A DNA stretch of 64,000 bases. It comes from Virgibacillus_O sediminis (GTDB lineage Bacteria > Bacillota > Bacilli > Bacillales > Amphibacillaceae). The stretch covers positions 1 to 64,000 of the forward strand of contig NZ_JBHRRZ010000010.1 of assembly GCF_042643265.1 (NCBI RefSeq), in the 5' to 3' direction. Made by a program: the position numbers and the translations under genes. The notes beneath the pieces were generated by a model, which was not told the DNA's origin, made no database searches, and worked only from the letters and a program-made list of their open reading frames with translations. Position 1 is the first letter of the stretch. Each line of letters opens with the position of its first letter. Of the stretch, positions 8,741-16,773 are shown piece after piece.

Positions 8741-9748
8741 TTCTTTTCGTAAAATAAGCAGGGTGAAATCATCTCTTAACTGAAAATCCTGGAGCCGTTC
8801 GAAATGCTTGTATACCTGAGTAACCATCTCCTGTGCGGGAAGATGGGAATATGTCCGTATTACATCCAAAACTTCGTCCATTTCGATGAACCGGTCGCCG
8901 TCGCGGCACTCGGTCACTCCGTCGGTCAACAGTATGACCATATCGCCTTTTTTAATATCCTGCTCATACTGCTGATACCCCGCATCAGCTGAAACACCCA
9001 GCACTAGGCCGCGCGCCTCTATCTCCTGGAATTTATCAGTTTCTGCATTATAGTAGAATCCAGGTTCATGACCCGCCGAAGCATACCGCAGTTTGCTTAA
9101 TTCAGGCAGATACTGTGCATAGAACATGGTGATGAACATACTTGGGTCTACGTTCCGTTCTACCACGCGGTTCAAGTTCTTCAGAATAGCCTCCGGAGTC
9201 ATCGATTCCTCGGGATAACTGTCCATGGAATATTTAATCATAGACATGCATAAAGCAGCTGGAATGCCTTTACCGATAACATCTGCAATCGCTATTCCGA
9301 TGGAGCCATCTTCCCCTTTTACAAAGTGATGATAATCCCCGTTCATCTGGTGGGCAGGAACGCTCACTACCCCGATATCCAATCCTTCCACATCAGGCTT
9401 GGATGTTCCCAGAAGAGTTTCTTGCATGCTCGCCGCCACGGAGATTTCCGATTTCAAAGCAAGCTGCTGCTCTCTTAGCATTTGTATCTCCTGATGCGCT
9501 AATCCATAAGAAATCATAGCCTCCAGAAGAAAATCCATCGAATGCTGAAACTCCTCGGAAAGACCCGGATATAACTCGGACAGCGCCTGTATATGCAAGT
9601 TCACTATTTCTTCGGGAAGGATGTGATTTTTAATGAATGATTTACTGACTTGTTCCACTCCGTATAAAGATTGTTCATCCTGTGTTTGGATATAGTGCTT
9701 CAATAAATCCTTATATGTGGCTGCATCTAATTTAACAACTTCATCCAT
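8735..9748 (-). CDS. rsbU: Phosphoserine phosphatase RsbU
   Basis: A 337-residue activator of sigma-B. The N-terminal third is the helical domain that binds RsbT; the C-terminal part is a PP2C phosphatase domain with metal-site motifs GDYHHF, IADVIGKG and LLTDGVTE. When bound by RsbT it dephosphorylates RsbV-P. The ATG at 9748 was chosen because GGGGGAGG lies eight bases upstream, giving MDEVVKLD; the frame extends 12 codons further. About 108 bases separate it from rsbT, more than between other genes of this operon. Confidence 0.94.
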   Translation of the reverse strand: MDEVVKLDAATYKDLLKHYIQTQDEQSLYGVEQVSKSFIKNHILPEEIVNLHIQALSELYPGLSEEFQHSMDFLLEAMISYGLAHQEIQMLREQQLALKSEISVAASMQETLLGTSKPDVEGLDIGVVSVPAHQMNGDYHHFVKGEDGSIGIAIADVIGKGIPAALCMSMIKYSMDSYPEESMTPEAILKNLNRVVERNVDPSMFITMFYAQYLPELSKLRYASAGHEPGFYYNAETDKFQEIEARGLVLGVSADAGYQQYEQDIKKGDMVILLTDGVTECRDGDRFIEMDEVLDVIRTYSHLPAQEMVTQVYKHFERLQDFQLRDDFTLLILRKEV

Positions 9749-9856
9749 GGTTTGTTCCTCCCCCCGTCCTCTATCGACCGGCATGTTCCTTTTTTTGATT
9801 TGGTTCCGTTTGTTTTAGCAACGCATTTACTTGCAGCACATTCAATTACGCTGCGG

Positions 9857-10258
9857 CTACCGGACCCATTTTATCGACTTTATCGTCGTCCCTTTTCCTG
9901 CCTCCGATTGTATATCAAATTCATCCATCAAGCGCTTCACACCCGGTAATCCCGCTCCCAGCCCTCCGGATGTGGAATAGCCATCCTGCATGACTTGGCT
10001 GATGTCCCCGATTCCCGGACCGGAATCAATAGCAGTCATGGACAGACCCTTATGCTCCATATTATCAATAACCTCGAAGCAGATCTGTCCTTCTTCCGCA
10101 TATAAATATATATTACGGGCTAATTCGGATATCGCTGTCGCAATACGGGCCTGATCAACTGTACCGAAACCTATTTCTTTTGCTATGTCCCGCCCCAGTT
10201 GTCTCGCACCGACGATATCCCACTCTTTTTGTATATTCACGCATGATTGGGGTTTCAT
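9857..10258 (-). CDS. rsbT: Switch kinase / RsbU activator RsbT
   Basis: A 133-residue GHKL serine kinase, the same length as B. subtilis RsbT. It phosphorylates RsbS and RsbR in the stressosome, is released, and then activates RsbU. ATP-site motifs are AISELARNIYLYA (N-box), DSGPGIGD and TSGGLGAGLPGVKRLMDEF (G-boxes). It starts two bases after the rsbS stop, indicating tight coupling. Confidence 0.96.
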   Translation of the reverse strand: MKPQSCVNIQKEWDIVGARQLGRDIAKEIGFGTVDQARIATAISELARNIYLYAEEGQICFEVIDNMEHKGLSMTAIDSGPGIGDISQVMQDGYSTSGGLGAGLPGVKRLMDEFDIQSEAGKGTTIKSIKWVR

Positions 10259-10260
10259 AC

Positions 10261-10617
10261 CTATTCCCCCAATTCCTGATAAAGTTTAATAAGACCCTGT
10301 TCCAGGTCCAAGGCAGTTGGAACGTTCTTTAAATGTATGCCCAAATCTATAAGGGTCATTGCAACTGCAGGCTGGATACCGGTTAAAACCACTTTGGCCC
10401 CCATAAGGTCTGACATTGTCACTACATCGCCCAATACCTTTGCAATGAAGGAATCGATAATTTCAACAGAGGTCAAGTCAATGACGACCCCCGAAGCACC
10501 GCTTTCATGTATTTTACTCAGCAGATCCTCCTGGAACTGGATGGCTGTTTTATCATCTATTTCCGTTTGTATGGATATTAATAAGTAATTGTTCAGTTTT
10601 AAAATAGGTATTCGCAA
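10261..10617 (-). CDS. rsbS: Stressosome antagonist RsbS
   Basis: A 118-residue single STAS domain that, with RsbR, forms the stressosome core holding RsbT in unstressed cells. The phosphorylated serine is Ser56 in EIIDSFIAKVL, equivalent to Ser59 of B. subtilis (the N-terminus is three residues shorter). GVVIDLTSVEIID and GIQPAVAMTLIDLG are strongly conserved. It starts six bases after rsbR ends. Confidence 0.95.
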   Translation of the reverse strand: MRIPILKLNNYLLISIQTEIDDKTAIQFQEDLLSKIHESGASGVVIDLTSVEIIDSFIAKVLGDVVTMSDLMGAKVVLTGIQPAVAMTLIDLGIHLKNVPTALDLEQGLIKLYQELGE

Positions 10618-10623
10618 TTAGGA

Positions 10624-11502
10624 TCACTCCCCTTGTCCTTTCTGTATAGAGCCAAGAATCTCGTCAATATTGTTGTCTTTTCCTTCTATATCTACAATTT
10701 TCCTGTCGGTAATCTCGAGGGCCCTTGTGAAGCCTTTTTTCAACGAGCTCTTCGTTGGGAATTTACTCAAATCGATGCCCAGGTTGACAATCGTCTGTGC
10801 AATTTCAGGGCGAATTCCTACTAGGATGCAGGTGGCGCCTACCAGACGGACCGCCTCTGCAGCCTGAATGATATGGTGGGCAACCATAGTATCTACAACC
10901 GGCACCCCGGTAATATCAATCAGGACCACTTCCGATCCATTCTTGATGACTCCCTCCAGCAGATTCTCCATAATCAGTTTAGCTCTTTCTGTGTCTATTG
11001 TACCGATCAAAGGCATGACCGTTATACCTTCCGTGACAGGGATGAGAGGTGCAGACAGTTCCTGCAGTGCTACACGCTGCAACGAAACAATATGCTCCCA
11101 ACTGCCGGAATACTCGTTGACGAGCTCGCGGATGATAGGTTCCACCCATTTATCGACACTTTCCAAGACTTCTGAAATAAAGGCCGAATCCACTTTCTCG
11201 GACTGGCTAAGTATATAATCGATTGTCACCCTTCTAAACACTTGCAGGCCGTCCGTAATATAGCTTAAAGGCCAACCGAGATTAATGATTTTTTCGGAAA
11301 AATTCTCCACGGTTGAAGTAGCACCCTGGCTTTTGATGCTGGTGAATATTACGTTGACAAATTCCCGGTTCGTGCTTTCAAAAAGCTCATCAGAAATTGT
11401 CGAAGTATAATTTCCGTCTTTCAATGATTCAATCTCGTCCAGCCACATTTGAACAATGGTGTCACTGTTATCAAGCGCGATACGCTTAAATTTCTCGTCC
11501 AT
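10624..11502 (-). CDS. rsbR: Stressosome sensor RsbR (RsbRA type)
   Basis: A 292-residue stressosome protein. The first ~140 residues form a non-heme globin-like sensory domain and the rest a STAS domain. Thr171 (TIDTERA) and Thr205 (VVDTMVAHH) fall at exactly the positions phosphorylated by RsbT in B. subtilis RsbRA. It is the first gene of the rsb set here; a terminator separates it from ndoA upstream, so it should have its own promoter in 11503-11745. Confidence 0.94.
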   Translation of the reverse strand: MDEKFKRIALDNSDTIVQMWLDEIESLKDGNYTSTISDELFESTNREFVNVIFTSIKSQGATSTVENFSEKIINLGWPLSYITDGLQVFRRVTIDYILSQSEKVDSAFISEVLESVDKWVEPIIRELVNEYSGSWEHIVSLQRVALQELSAPLIPVTEGITVMPLIGTIDTERAKLIMENLLEGVIKNGSEVVLIDITGVPVVDTMVAHHIIQAAEAVRLVGATCILVGIRPEIAQTIVNLGIDLSKFPTKSSLKKGFTRALEITDRKIVDIEGKDNNIDEILGSIQKGQGE

Positions 11503-11745
11503 GATATTCCCCTTCCATATCCTAAATTATTATGGATATTGTTACATGACAACATAATAAGTGCAAATAATACTCTTTATTCCGCACAAGGTTCATCTTA
11601 GTATAATGTATATTGTAACATAGAATCGGGTATACACTTAACGAAAGCCATCCGTGTACCCGTTCAGGAAAAGGGACGATTAAAACGTGGAGGCTGTTCC
11701 TGTTTTATAGGAAGCCTTCATCCGGAATTCTACCATCTTGAACAA
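11503..11745 (-). other. Intergenic region before rsbR, no gene seen
   Basis: About 240 bases upstream of rsbR on the minus strand. There are several A/T-rich -10-like motifs (TACAAT, TATACT) between 11595 and 11625, but no convincing -35 partner, so the start of the rsb operon is not fixed. I see no open frame with a ribosome site. Confidence 0.4.
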
Positions 11746-11777
11746 TTAAAAACCCCTTGTATCCATTTACAAGGGGC
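11746..11777 (-). terminator. Terminator after ndoA
   Basis: Minus-strand stem CCCCTTGTA (11768-11776) with TACAAGGGG (11753-11761) followed by TTTTTAATT. It separates the toxin gene from the rsb operon. Confidence 0.82.
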
Positions 11778-11781
11778 TTGC

Positions 11782-12141
11782 CTATTGATCATATAAATCT
11801 TTGAGTCCAAGACTTATTTCCAATGCCTGGTTGATTTTTTTCATCATTTCTTTATCCAGTTTCGTGATTTTATCCGTTAGCCGCTGTTTATCCAGAGTCC
11901 TAATCTGTTCCAGCAATATAACGGAATTGCGGTCAAAACCATAGCGCTTAGCATCTATTTCTACATGTGTCGGTAGTTTTGCTTTCTGGATCTGCGCTGT
12001 AATTGCCGCCACGATGACGGTGGGACTAAAGCGATTGCCTATATCATTCTGTAGGATCAACACTGGGCGTACGCCTCCCTGTTCTGATCCGACCACAGGG
12101 GAAAGATCGGCGAAATATACTTCGCCTCTTTGCACGATCAA
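11782..12141 (-). CDS. ndoA: mRNA endonuclease toxin EndoA (MazF family)
   Basis: A 119-residue MazF-type RNase, very similar to B. subtilis EndoA, which cuts mRNA at UACAU. The conserved catalytic Arg25 (GGVRPVL) and Thr48 (AAITAQ) are present. The start is TTG at 12141, only three bases after the antitoxin stop, with GGGGTG just upstream, so production is coupled to the antitoxin. The pair sits before rsbR exactly as in B. subtilis. Confidence 0.95.
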   Translation of the reverse strand: MIVQRGEVYFADLSPVVGSEQGGVRPVLILQNDIGNRFSPTVIVAAITAQIQKAKLPTHVEIDAKRYGFDRNSVILLEQIRTLDKQRLTDKITKLDKEMMKKINQALEISLGLKDLYDQ

Positions 12142-12144
12142 GCT

Positions 12145-12429
12145 TTACACCCCGATCACAGAACGCTCTGAGGTATGGACAGCCTCCTCTTCAGCTTGGA
12201 AAGCTTCCGAAGCGATAGTAAGGTTGATCCGTCCCATTTCCTCGTAACCCTTTTGCATCGCTTCATGAAAATGCTGTACGTGCTCTTCTTTCTTATGCTG
12301 CAGATAGCTCTTTGTCGCCTGGCATATGAAATCACTTAAGTCACTGTTCTCATATTTCATAACTCCATCCACCTCATCCAATAGGTTTGTAGGTAATTTA
12401 ACTAAGATCTCCTGTAGACTCTCTGACAA
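12145..12429 (-). CDS. ndoAI: Antitoxin EndoAI (MazE/RHH type)
   Basis: A 94-residue ribbon-helix-helix antitoxin that neutralises EndoA and likely binds DNA as a dimer. The N-terminal part (ILVKLPTNLLDEVDG) is the RHH domain; the C-terminal tail with RINLTIASEAFQAEEEA matches the toxin-binding region of the B. subtilis protein. I chose TTG at 12429 (MSESLQEI) because GGAGG lies nine bases before it; the ATG at 12435 is only three bases from the site. B. subtilis also begins MSESS. Confidence 0.9.
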   Translation of the reverse strand: MSESLQEILVKLPTNLLDEVDGVMKYENSDLSDFICQATKSYLQHKKEEHVQHFHEAMQKGYEEMGRINLTIASEAFQAEEEAVHTSERSVIGV

Positions 12430-12480
12430 AACCATACACCTCCGCCAACTGATGAACGATCTCTCTGAAATTCATTTTTA

Positions 12481-12509
12481 ATCATATCATTGAAACTGGA
12501 CTATTGCAA
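12481..12509 (-). promoter_or_regulatory. sigma-A promoter of ndoAI-ndoA
   Basis: Minus-strand TTGCAA (12504-12509) and TATGAT (12481-12486), exactly 17 bases apart, about 50 bases before the antitoxin start. It gives the toxin-antitoxin pair its own transcription. Confidence 0.7.
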
Positions 12510-12751
12510 AGGGGTATCGCGAGATTTTTAAAAAAATCTTTGTTTTTGTCGTTTAGTTTACTTTTTTTGGTGGTATAAAAAACAATTGAAACACTCCTAC
12601 CGGCGTCTATATAAATTTAATAATGAAAACAGTTGCTTTTCCGGCAGGATTCCAACCGCCCATAGTACCTCCTTTTCCTCACACTCCAATTAAATATATG
12701 CTCCAATTTCGCAATCATGTTTAAAGAATGGGAAAACAGCAGATTTACGGG
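12510..12751 (-). other. Gap at the expected alr position; one 18-codon open frame
   Basis: In B. subtilis alr lies between ydcC and ndoAI. Here no alanine racemase frame or recognisable fragment is present. The only notable item is an 18-codon frame at 12607-12663 (minus, MGGWNPAGKATVFIIKFI) preceded by AAAGGAGG five bases from the ATG. It may be chance or a leader peptide; nothing shows it is expressed. Confidence 0.35.
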
Positions 12752-12793
12752 CAAAAATAAGAGCAGACCCCCCTCCGCAATAGGAGTGTCTGC
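12752..12793 (-). terminator. Terminator after the ydcC-like lipoprotein gene
   Basis: Minus-strand GCAGAC (12788-12793) pairs with GTCTGC (12763-12768), extended by CTCC/GGAG with a bulge, followed by TCTTATTTTTG. Confidence 0.7.
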
Positions 12794-12807
12794 CTTCTGT
12801 CCAATTA

Positions 12808-13827
12808 TCACTTCACTTCTCTTCCTTCCACTGACCTGGCTATCTCAATAAACTCTTCCCGTGTCAGGTCTTCGCTTGCCACTGTATAATCTACTCCATT
12901 GTGATGCCACTCTATCTTATTCTCTGATACAGCGGCCACCGACGGTCCAAGATTGACGATATCGCCATTTACCGGCTGAGGAGAAGAAAGAGTCGGAAGA
13001 ATTTCTGCCGTCTCCTGAACCAAAGTGAAATTCTTTTCCCCTTTATAAGTCATGATTACCCGTTTGCCATTTTCCAGATCTACTTCTTTTTCCTCTTCCA
13101 ATTCAGCCCCGGCTACAAATGTTGGATACACTACCTCCAACTCCTCGGCACCCACTTGGCCTGAAACAGGCGTTTCATTTGCCGATGTAGTCATGTTTTT
13201 ATCCATAGAGAAATCCTCTTCTCCAAAATCAGGATCCATTTCGAACTCCGAAAAGCTGACTTGTACGAGGGCATTCTGATCCTTGTCCAAAACTTTCACC
13301 AGTGTAGGTGTATAGCTGTTTTTATCGAAGTGTATCTCCTGATACGGCAGATTACTATTGCTTTGATAGTTTGTTTTGGTGGTAAAAATATACTTGGATT
13401 CCGTTGCTTCAAAGGTTGCTTCCTCATCTGAAAGGACATCATTCACTAGTGATTGGTATAAATAAGGCTGGCTTGAATTCTCCGGCCATTCAGACTGGAA
13501 TTTGAAGCTTTTATTCAAAGCAGGAGTCAATACAAACACGCCATCTTCATTTTTCAGGATGATCTGATTTCCCTTTTCCTCTTGATCACTTGTCAATGAC
13601 ACCCGGTAGAAGTCTTCTTTTTCATGCCATATATCAATCTGGAATACTTGATCTTCCTGGCCTGTACTCATTACCATCTCCGCTTTTGCTTTGTATCCTG
13701 TCATGTCCTCCAGATTATCTTGCAATTTCGAGACGACATCTTCCTGCGACTTTTCCCCACATGCGGCAAGTACAAAAACCAATCCCAATCCCAATATCAC
13801 TACCATCATATTGCGTATACTCTTCAT
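12808..13827 (-). CDS. Outer-surface lipoprotein, YdcC/LolA-like
   Basis: A 339-residue secreted lipoprotein. The N-terminus is a type II signal peptide (MKSIRNMMVVILGLGLVFV) ending in the lipobox LAAC with the modified Cys near residue 23. The rest has the LolA-like fold described for the YdcC family, which contributes to sporulation in B. subtilis; the ligand is unknown. The ATG at 13827 was chosen because GGGAG lies eight bases upstream; another ATG two codons earlier is too close to it. It follows nnr and acpS as in related genomes. Confidence 0.85.
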   Translation of the reverse strand: MKSIRNMMVVILGLGLVFVLAACGEKSQEDVVSKLQDNLEDMTGYKAKAEMVMSTGQEDQVFQIDIWHEKEDFYRVSLTSDQEEKGNQIILKNEDGVFVLTPALNKSFKFQSEWPENSSQPYLYQSLVNDVLSDEEATFEATESKYIFTTKTNYQSNSNLPYQEIHFDKNSYTPTLVKVLDKDQNALVQVSFSEFEMDPDFGEEDFSMDKNMTTSANETPVSGQVGAEELEVVYPTFVAGAELEEEKEVDLENGKRVIMTYKGEKNFTLVQETAEILPTLSSPQPVNGDIVNLGPSVAAVSENKIEWHHNGVDYTVASEDLTREEFIEIARSVEGREVK

Positions 13828-13879
13828 TGACATATCTCCCTTGTCTCAGTCAAACATTAGGGAACATTGCCGCGCAATA

Positions 13880-15397
13880 TCAAGAAATCGTACGATAGGC
13901 CATGGAAATGCCCTCGATGACATCTGACGCTGTCAAATCATGATGGGCACGCTTATATTCGACCATCAAGTCAGCTGCCATACCATGGACAAAACATGCA
14001 TTACACAATGCCTGAAAAATTTGCTGATCTTGCATTACCATTGCATGAACCATACCGGTCAGCACATCACCGCTCCCCCCTTTAGCGAGGCCCGGGTTGC
14101 CGGTGCTGGTAACGGCTTGCCGTCCGTCAGGGGCAGTAATGATGGTATGCCTTCCTTTTAAAATCAGATAAACCTCGTACTCTTTAGCAAACTCAGCCGA
14201 CAGCTGAAAAGGATGTTTCAAAATCTCGGAGATGGGCAGATTTAACAATCCCGACATTTCCCCAGGATGAGGTGTCAGTATGGTTGGATGTTCTCTTTGT
14301 GACAATGATTCAAGCTGGTCCTTAATATGGTGAAGCCCGTCTGCGTCTATTATAAGCGGGCCCTTGGAGTCATGGAGGACACGGTGAATGAGCCCGGCAG
14401 TTTGGGCACTCCTCCCTAATCCAATGCCGACAGCCACTGCATCGTACCCGCTTAGTGAAAGGGAGGGATCATCAACCAAGTATCCATCCATGTCAGAGAG
14501 GGGCAGATACATAGCCTCCATACAAGTCGGAGCAATCATCTGGATGACCCTTTCTGAACTCCCGACAGTCAATAGACCTGTCCCTGTCTTCAAGGAAGCC
14601 TTCGCCGCCATTGCTGCAGCCCCTGGCATGTTGGCACTCCCACCGATAATCAGCCCTTTGCCATGCTTTCCCTTATGGGCATACTTTTCCCGTTTCGGCA
14701 TGGTCTGCTGGAACTGTTCTGCTGTCCAGAGCTGTCTATTGGCATATTTGCGGAAAGACTCGGCAGGGAATCCAATGTCCAGTTTTTCCCAGTCGCCGTA
14801 ATAGTTAGCGGTATTTTCAAGGAATGCTGTCATTTTTGGCGCTCCCACTATATAAGTTAGGTCAGCTTGTACTGCCTGGAAGCCGGCAATCCCCTCATCC
14901 GCTGGTAATCCCGATGGGAGGTCGACAGATATCACCTTTGCCTTTGAATGGCTGATGCAGTCGGCGATTTCTCCTAATGGTTCCCGCAATTCCCCCGAAA
15001 TACCGATTCCGACCATAGCGTCGACAATCACATCCGTTTCCGCCAGCCTGGCCAACATGCGCTGCTTGTCATCGGCCGAAAACAGCCTTCCCCCATAATT
15101 CAAGTAGAGGTTTTTGTGGTAGTGGGCATTCCCAGTGATTTTATCATCGGGCACTACCTGGACAACCTGAACATCATAGAGCATATTGTGTAATGTCCTT
15201 GCAATGACAAACCCATCTCCTCCGTTATTGCCGGCCCCTGCAAACACAGTAATCCTGCTGGAACTGTCGAGCATCTCTTTCATTTTCCCGCTGATGGCCC
15301 TTCCAGCATTCTCCATTAGTATCCTTCCGTCCAACCCTGCTACATGCATCGTGTAATGGTCAATATCGTACATTTCTTTTGCGGTGACAATATACAA
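13880..15397 (-). CDS. nnr: Bifunctional NAD(P)HX epimerase / ADP-dependent dehydratase
   Basis: A 505-residue two-domain repair enzyme that restores damaged NADH and NADPH hydrates. The N-terminal half is the YjeF_N epimerase (FAGAGNNGGDGFVIARTL near residue 60). The C-terminal half is the ribokinase-fold dehydratase with LIIDADGLHHI and the GGSGDVLTGM motif. I chose TTG at 15397 (MYIVTAKEMYDID) because AGGAGGG lies about seven bases upstream. It lies between acpS and the lipoprotein gene, a position it does not occupy in B. subtilis. Confidence 0.93.
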   Translation of the reverse strand: MYIVTAKEMYDIDHYTMHVAGLDGRILMENAGRAISGKMKEMLDSSSRITVFAGAGNNGGDGFVIARTLHNMLYDVQVVQVVPDDKITGNAHYHKNLYLNYGGRLFSADDKQRMLARLAETDVIVDAMVGIGISGELREPLGEIADCISHSKAKVISVDLPSGLPADEGIAGFQAVQADLTYIVGAPKMTAFLENTANYYGDWEKLDIGFPAESFRKYANRQLWTAEQFQQTMPKREKYAHKGKHGKGLIIGGSANMPGAAAMAAKASLKTGTGLLTVGSSERVIQMIAPTCMEAMYLPLSDMDGYLVDDPSLSLSGYDAVAVGIGLGRSAQTAGLIHRVLHDSKGPLIIDADGLHHIKDQLESLSQREHPTILTPHPGEMSGLLNLPISEILKHPFQLSAEFAKEYEVYLILKGRHTIITAPDGRQAVTSTGNPGLAKGGSGDVLTGMVHAMVMQDQQIFQALCNACFVHGMAADLMVEYKRAHHDLTASDVIEGISMAYRTIS

Positions 15398-15455
15398 TTT
15401 GTTCCCTCCTACCCGCACTAAAATATATGAGACAATCCTAGCAATTATGCAACCG

Positions 15456-15812
15456 TCATTCTTCAATGATTACTTGGGCAGCCGCATAATCCTTGCTGTG
15501 GGTTATCGATATAAACAGCTTACTATCCTCATAGCCCTTAGCCCGTATAGCCGGCGCTCCACCTTTGTCAGAGGATACTTCTATATGCTGGAAACTCAAT
15601 TTTCCGATGCCTGTTCCGGCCGCCTTAGCCAAAGCTTCTTTGGCTGCAAACCTGCCGGCTAGGAACTCGACTTTTCTGCGAGGATTCCCCATTTCCATAA
15701 ATCTCTTCTTTTCTTTTGGGGTAAGTACCCTTTCGGCGAGACGGCTCCCCCTTTGCAAGCTCCTGCTGATCCGTTCAAGATCTACAATATCCAAACCGAT
15801 TCCTTTTATCAT
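15456..15812 (-). CDS. acpS: Holo-[acyl-carrier-protein] synthase
   Basis: A 118-residue phosphopantetheinyl transferase that moves 4'-phosphopantetheine from CoA to the serine of ACP, needed for fatty acid synthesis. The Mg-binding Asp8 in GIGLDIVDLERI and the Glu in RFAAKEALAKA are present, as is ITHSKDYAAA near the end. Typical length. It heads the acpS-nnr-lipoprotein cluster and is divergent from the rhomboid gene. Confidence 0.96.
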   Translation of the reverse strand: MIKGIGLDIVDLERISRSLQRGSRLAERVLTPKEKKRFMEMGNPRRKVEFLAGRFAAKEALAKAAGTGIGKLSFQHIEVSSDKGGAPAIRAKGYEDSKLFISITHSKDYAAAQVIIEE

Positions 15813-15958
15813 TTCATTCCAGTCCTTCCTGATTTACATTGCAGCCGAGCCGACGGCCACTCGAGTACAAACGAGTGGTTATACGATCCGAAATTTACTA
15901 TTATAATAATAGTAACCGATAGATAAAGAAATGAAAATTCATCTGCAGGAGGATATGC

Positions 15959-16729
15959 ATGTTCATTCGGAATGAAAGAAGTATCAAAGAATTCATCCAG
16001 TTTTACCCCGTTACGGGGATTATTGTAATTATCAACCTTTCCCTCTGGCTGCTCATCAACTTTCTTCAGCTTCCATTTGGGCAGTCCATCTACCAATGGG
16101 GAGTAGGAAGCAATTTCTTCATCGAAAACGGGCAGTATTGGCGTCTGATTACACCTATATTCCTGCACGGGGACTTGATCCATGTCCTGTTCAATTCATT
16201 TGCGCTTGTCCTCTTCGGGCCTGCTCTGGAACAAATGATTGGAAAAGGCAAATTCATCATAGCCTACCTAGGGGCCGGCGTAGTGGGTAATATAGCCACT
16301 TTTCTTCTGGGGCCATCATCCATCATATATACACATCTTGGAGCCTCTGGATCCATTTACGGACTTTTTGGCATGTATCTGTATTTAATCGCCTTCCGCA
16401 AGCATTTAATTGATCCCGGAAGCAGACAGATTGTCATGGTCTTCCTGCTGATTGGTGTAGTGATGACTTTCCTCCGGCCAGGCATCAATGTCCATGCACA
16501 TATCTTCGGATTAATTGGAGGATTTCTGCTCGGGACCATGCTGTTTTCAAATGCAAGTCCCTATTCCCCTTGGAGAAACCGCCATCATTTCCGCCAAAGG
16601 GGAGAAGACGAGATCGGCTTTGATCCTAACCGCTGGCAAAAGAAACGCCTCAGCCCGTCAACAAAGAAAAAAATCATATGGACTGTGGTCCTGTTACTCT
16701 TCCTTATCGCCTGGTGGAATCGAACGTAA
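15959..16729 (+). CDS. Rhomboid family intramembrane serine protease (YdcA type)
   Basis: A 256-residue membrane protease with about six or seven transmembrane helices. The catalytic Ser130 is in GASGSIYG and the partner His181 in HAHIFGLIGG. Rhomboids cut other membrane proteins within the bilayer; the substrate is unknown. A charged segment (about 200-235, many Arg/Lys) precedes a last helix. The gene is divergent from acpS and convergent with ydbT, as in B. subtilis. Confidence 0.93.
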   Translation: MFIRNERSIKEFIQFYPVTGIIVIINLSLWLLINFLQLPFGQSIYQWGVGSNFFIENGQYWRLITPIFLHGDLIHVLFNSFALVLFGPALEQMIGKGKFIIAYLGAGVVGNIATFLLGPSSIIYTHLGASGSIYGLFGMYLYLIAFRKHLIDPGSRQIVMVFLLIGVVMTFLRPGINVHAHIFGLIGGFLLGTMLFSNASPYSPWRNRHHFRQRGEDEIGFDPNRWQKKRLSPSTKKKIIWTVVLLLFLIAWWNRT

Positions 16730-16773
16730 AGAAGAACAGACTGTCCCTCATCAGGTCGCAGTCTGTTCTTCTT
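16729..16773. terminator. Bidirectional terminator between rhomboid gene and ydbT
   Basis: A perfect 15-bp stem: AAGAAGAACAGACTG (16729-16743) with CAGTCTGTTCTTCTT (16759-16773). It overlaps the stop codons of both convergent genes. Confidence 0.85.

Noticed and set aside
12617..12811. 64-codon minus frame at the expected alr position
   Set aside because: No ribosome site, no resemblance to racemase, and it crosses the lipoprotein gene's terminator hairpin.
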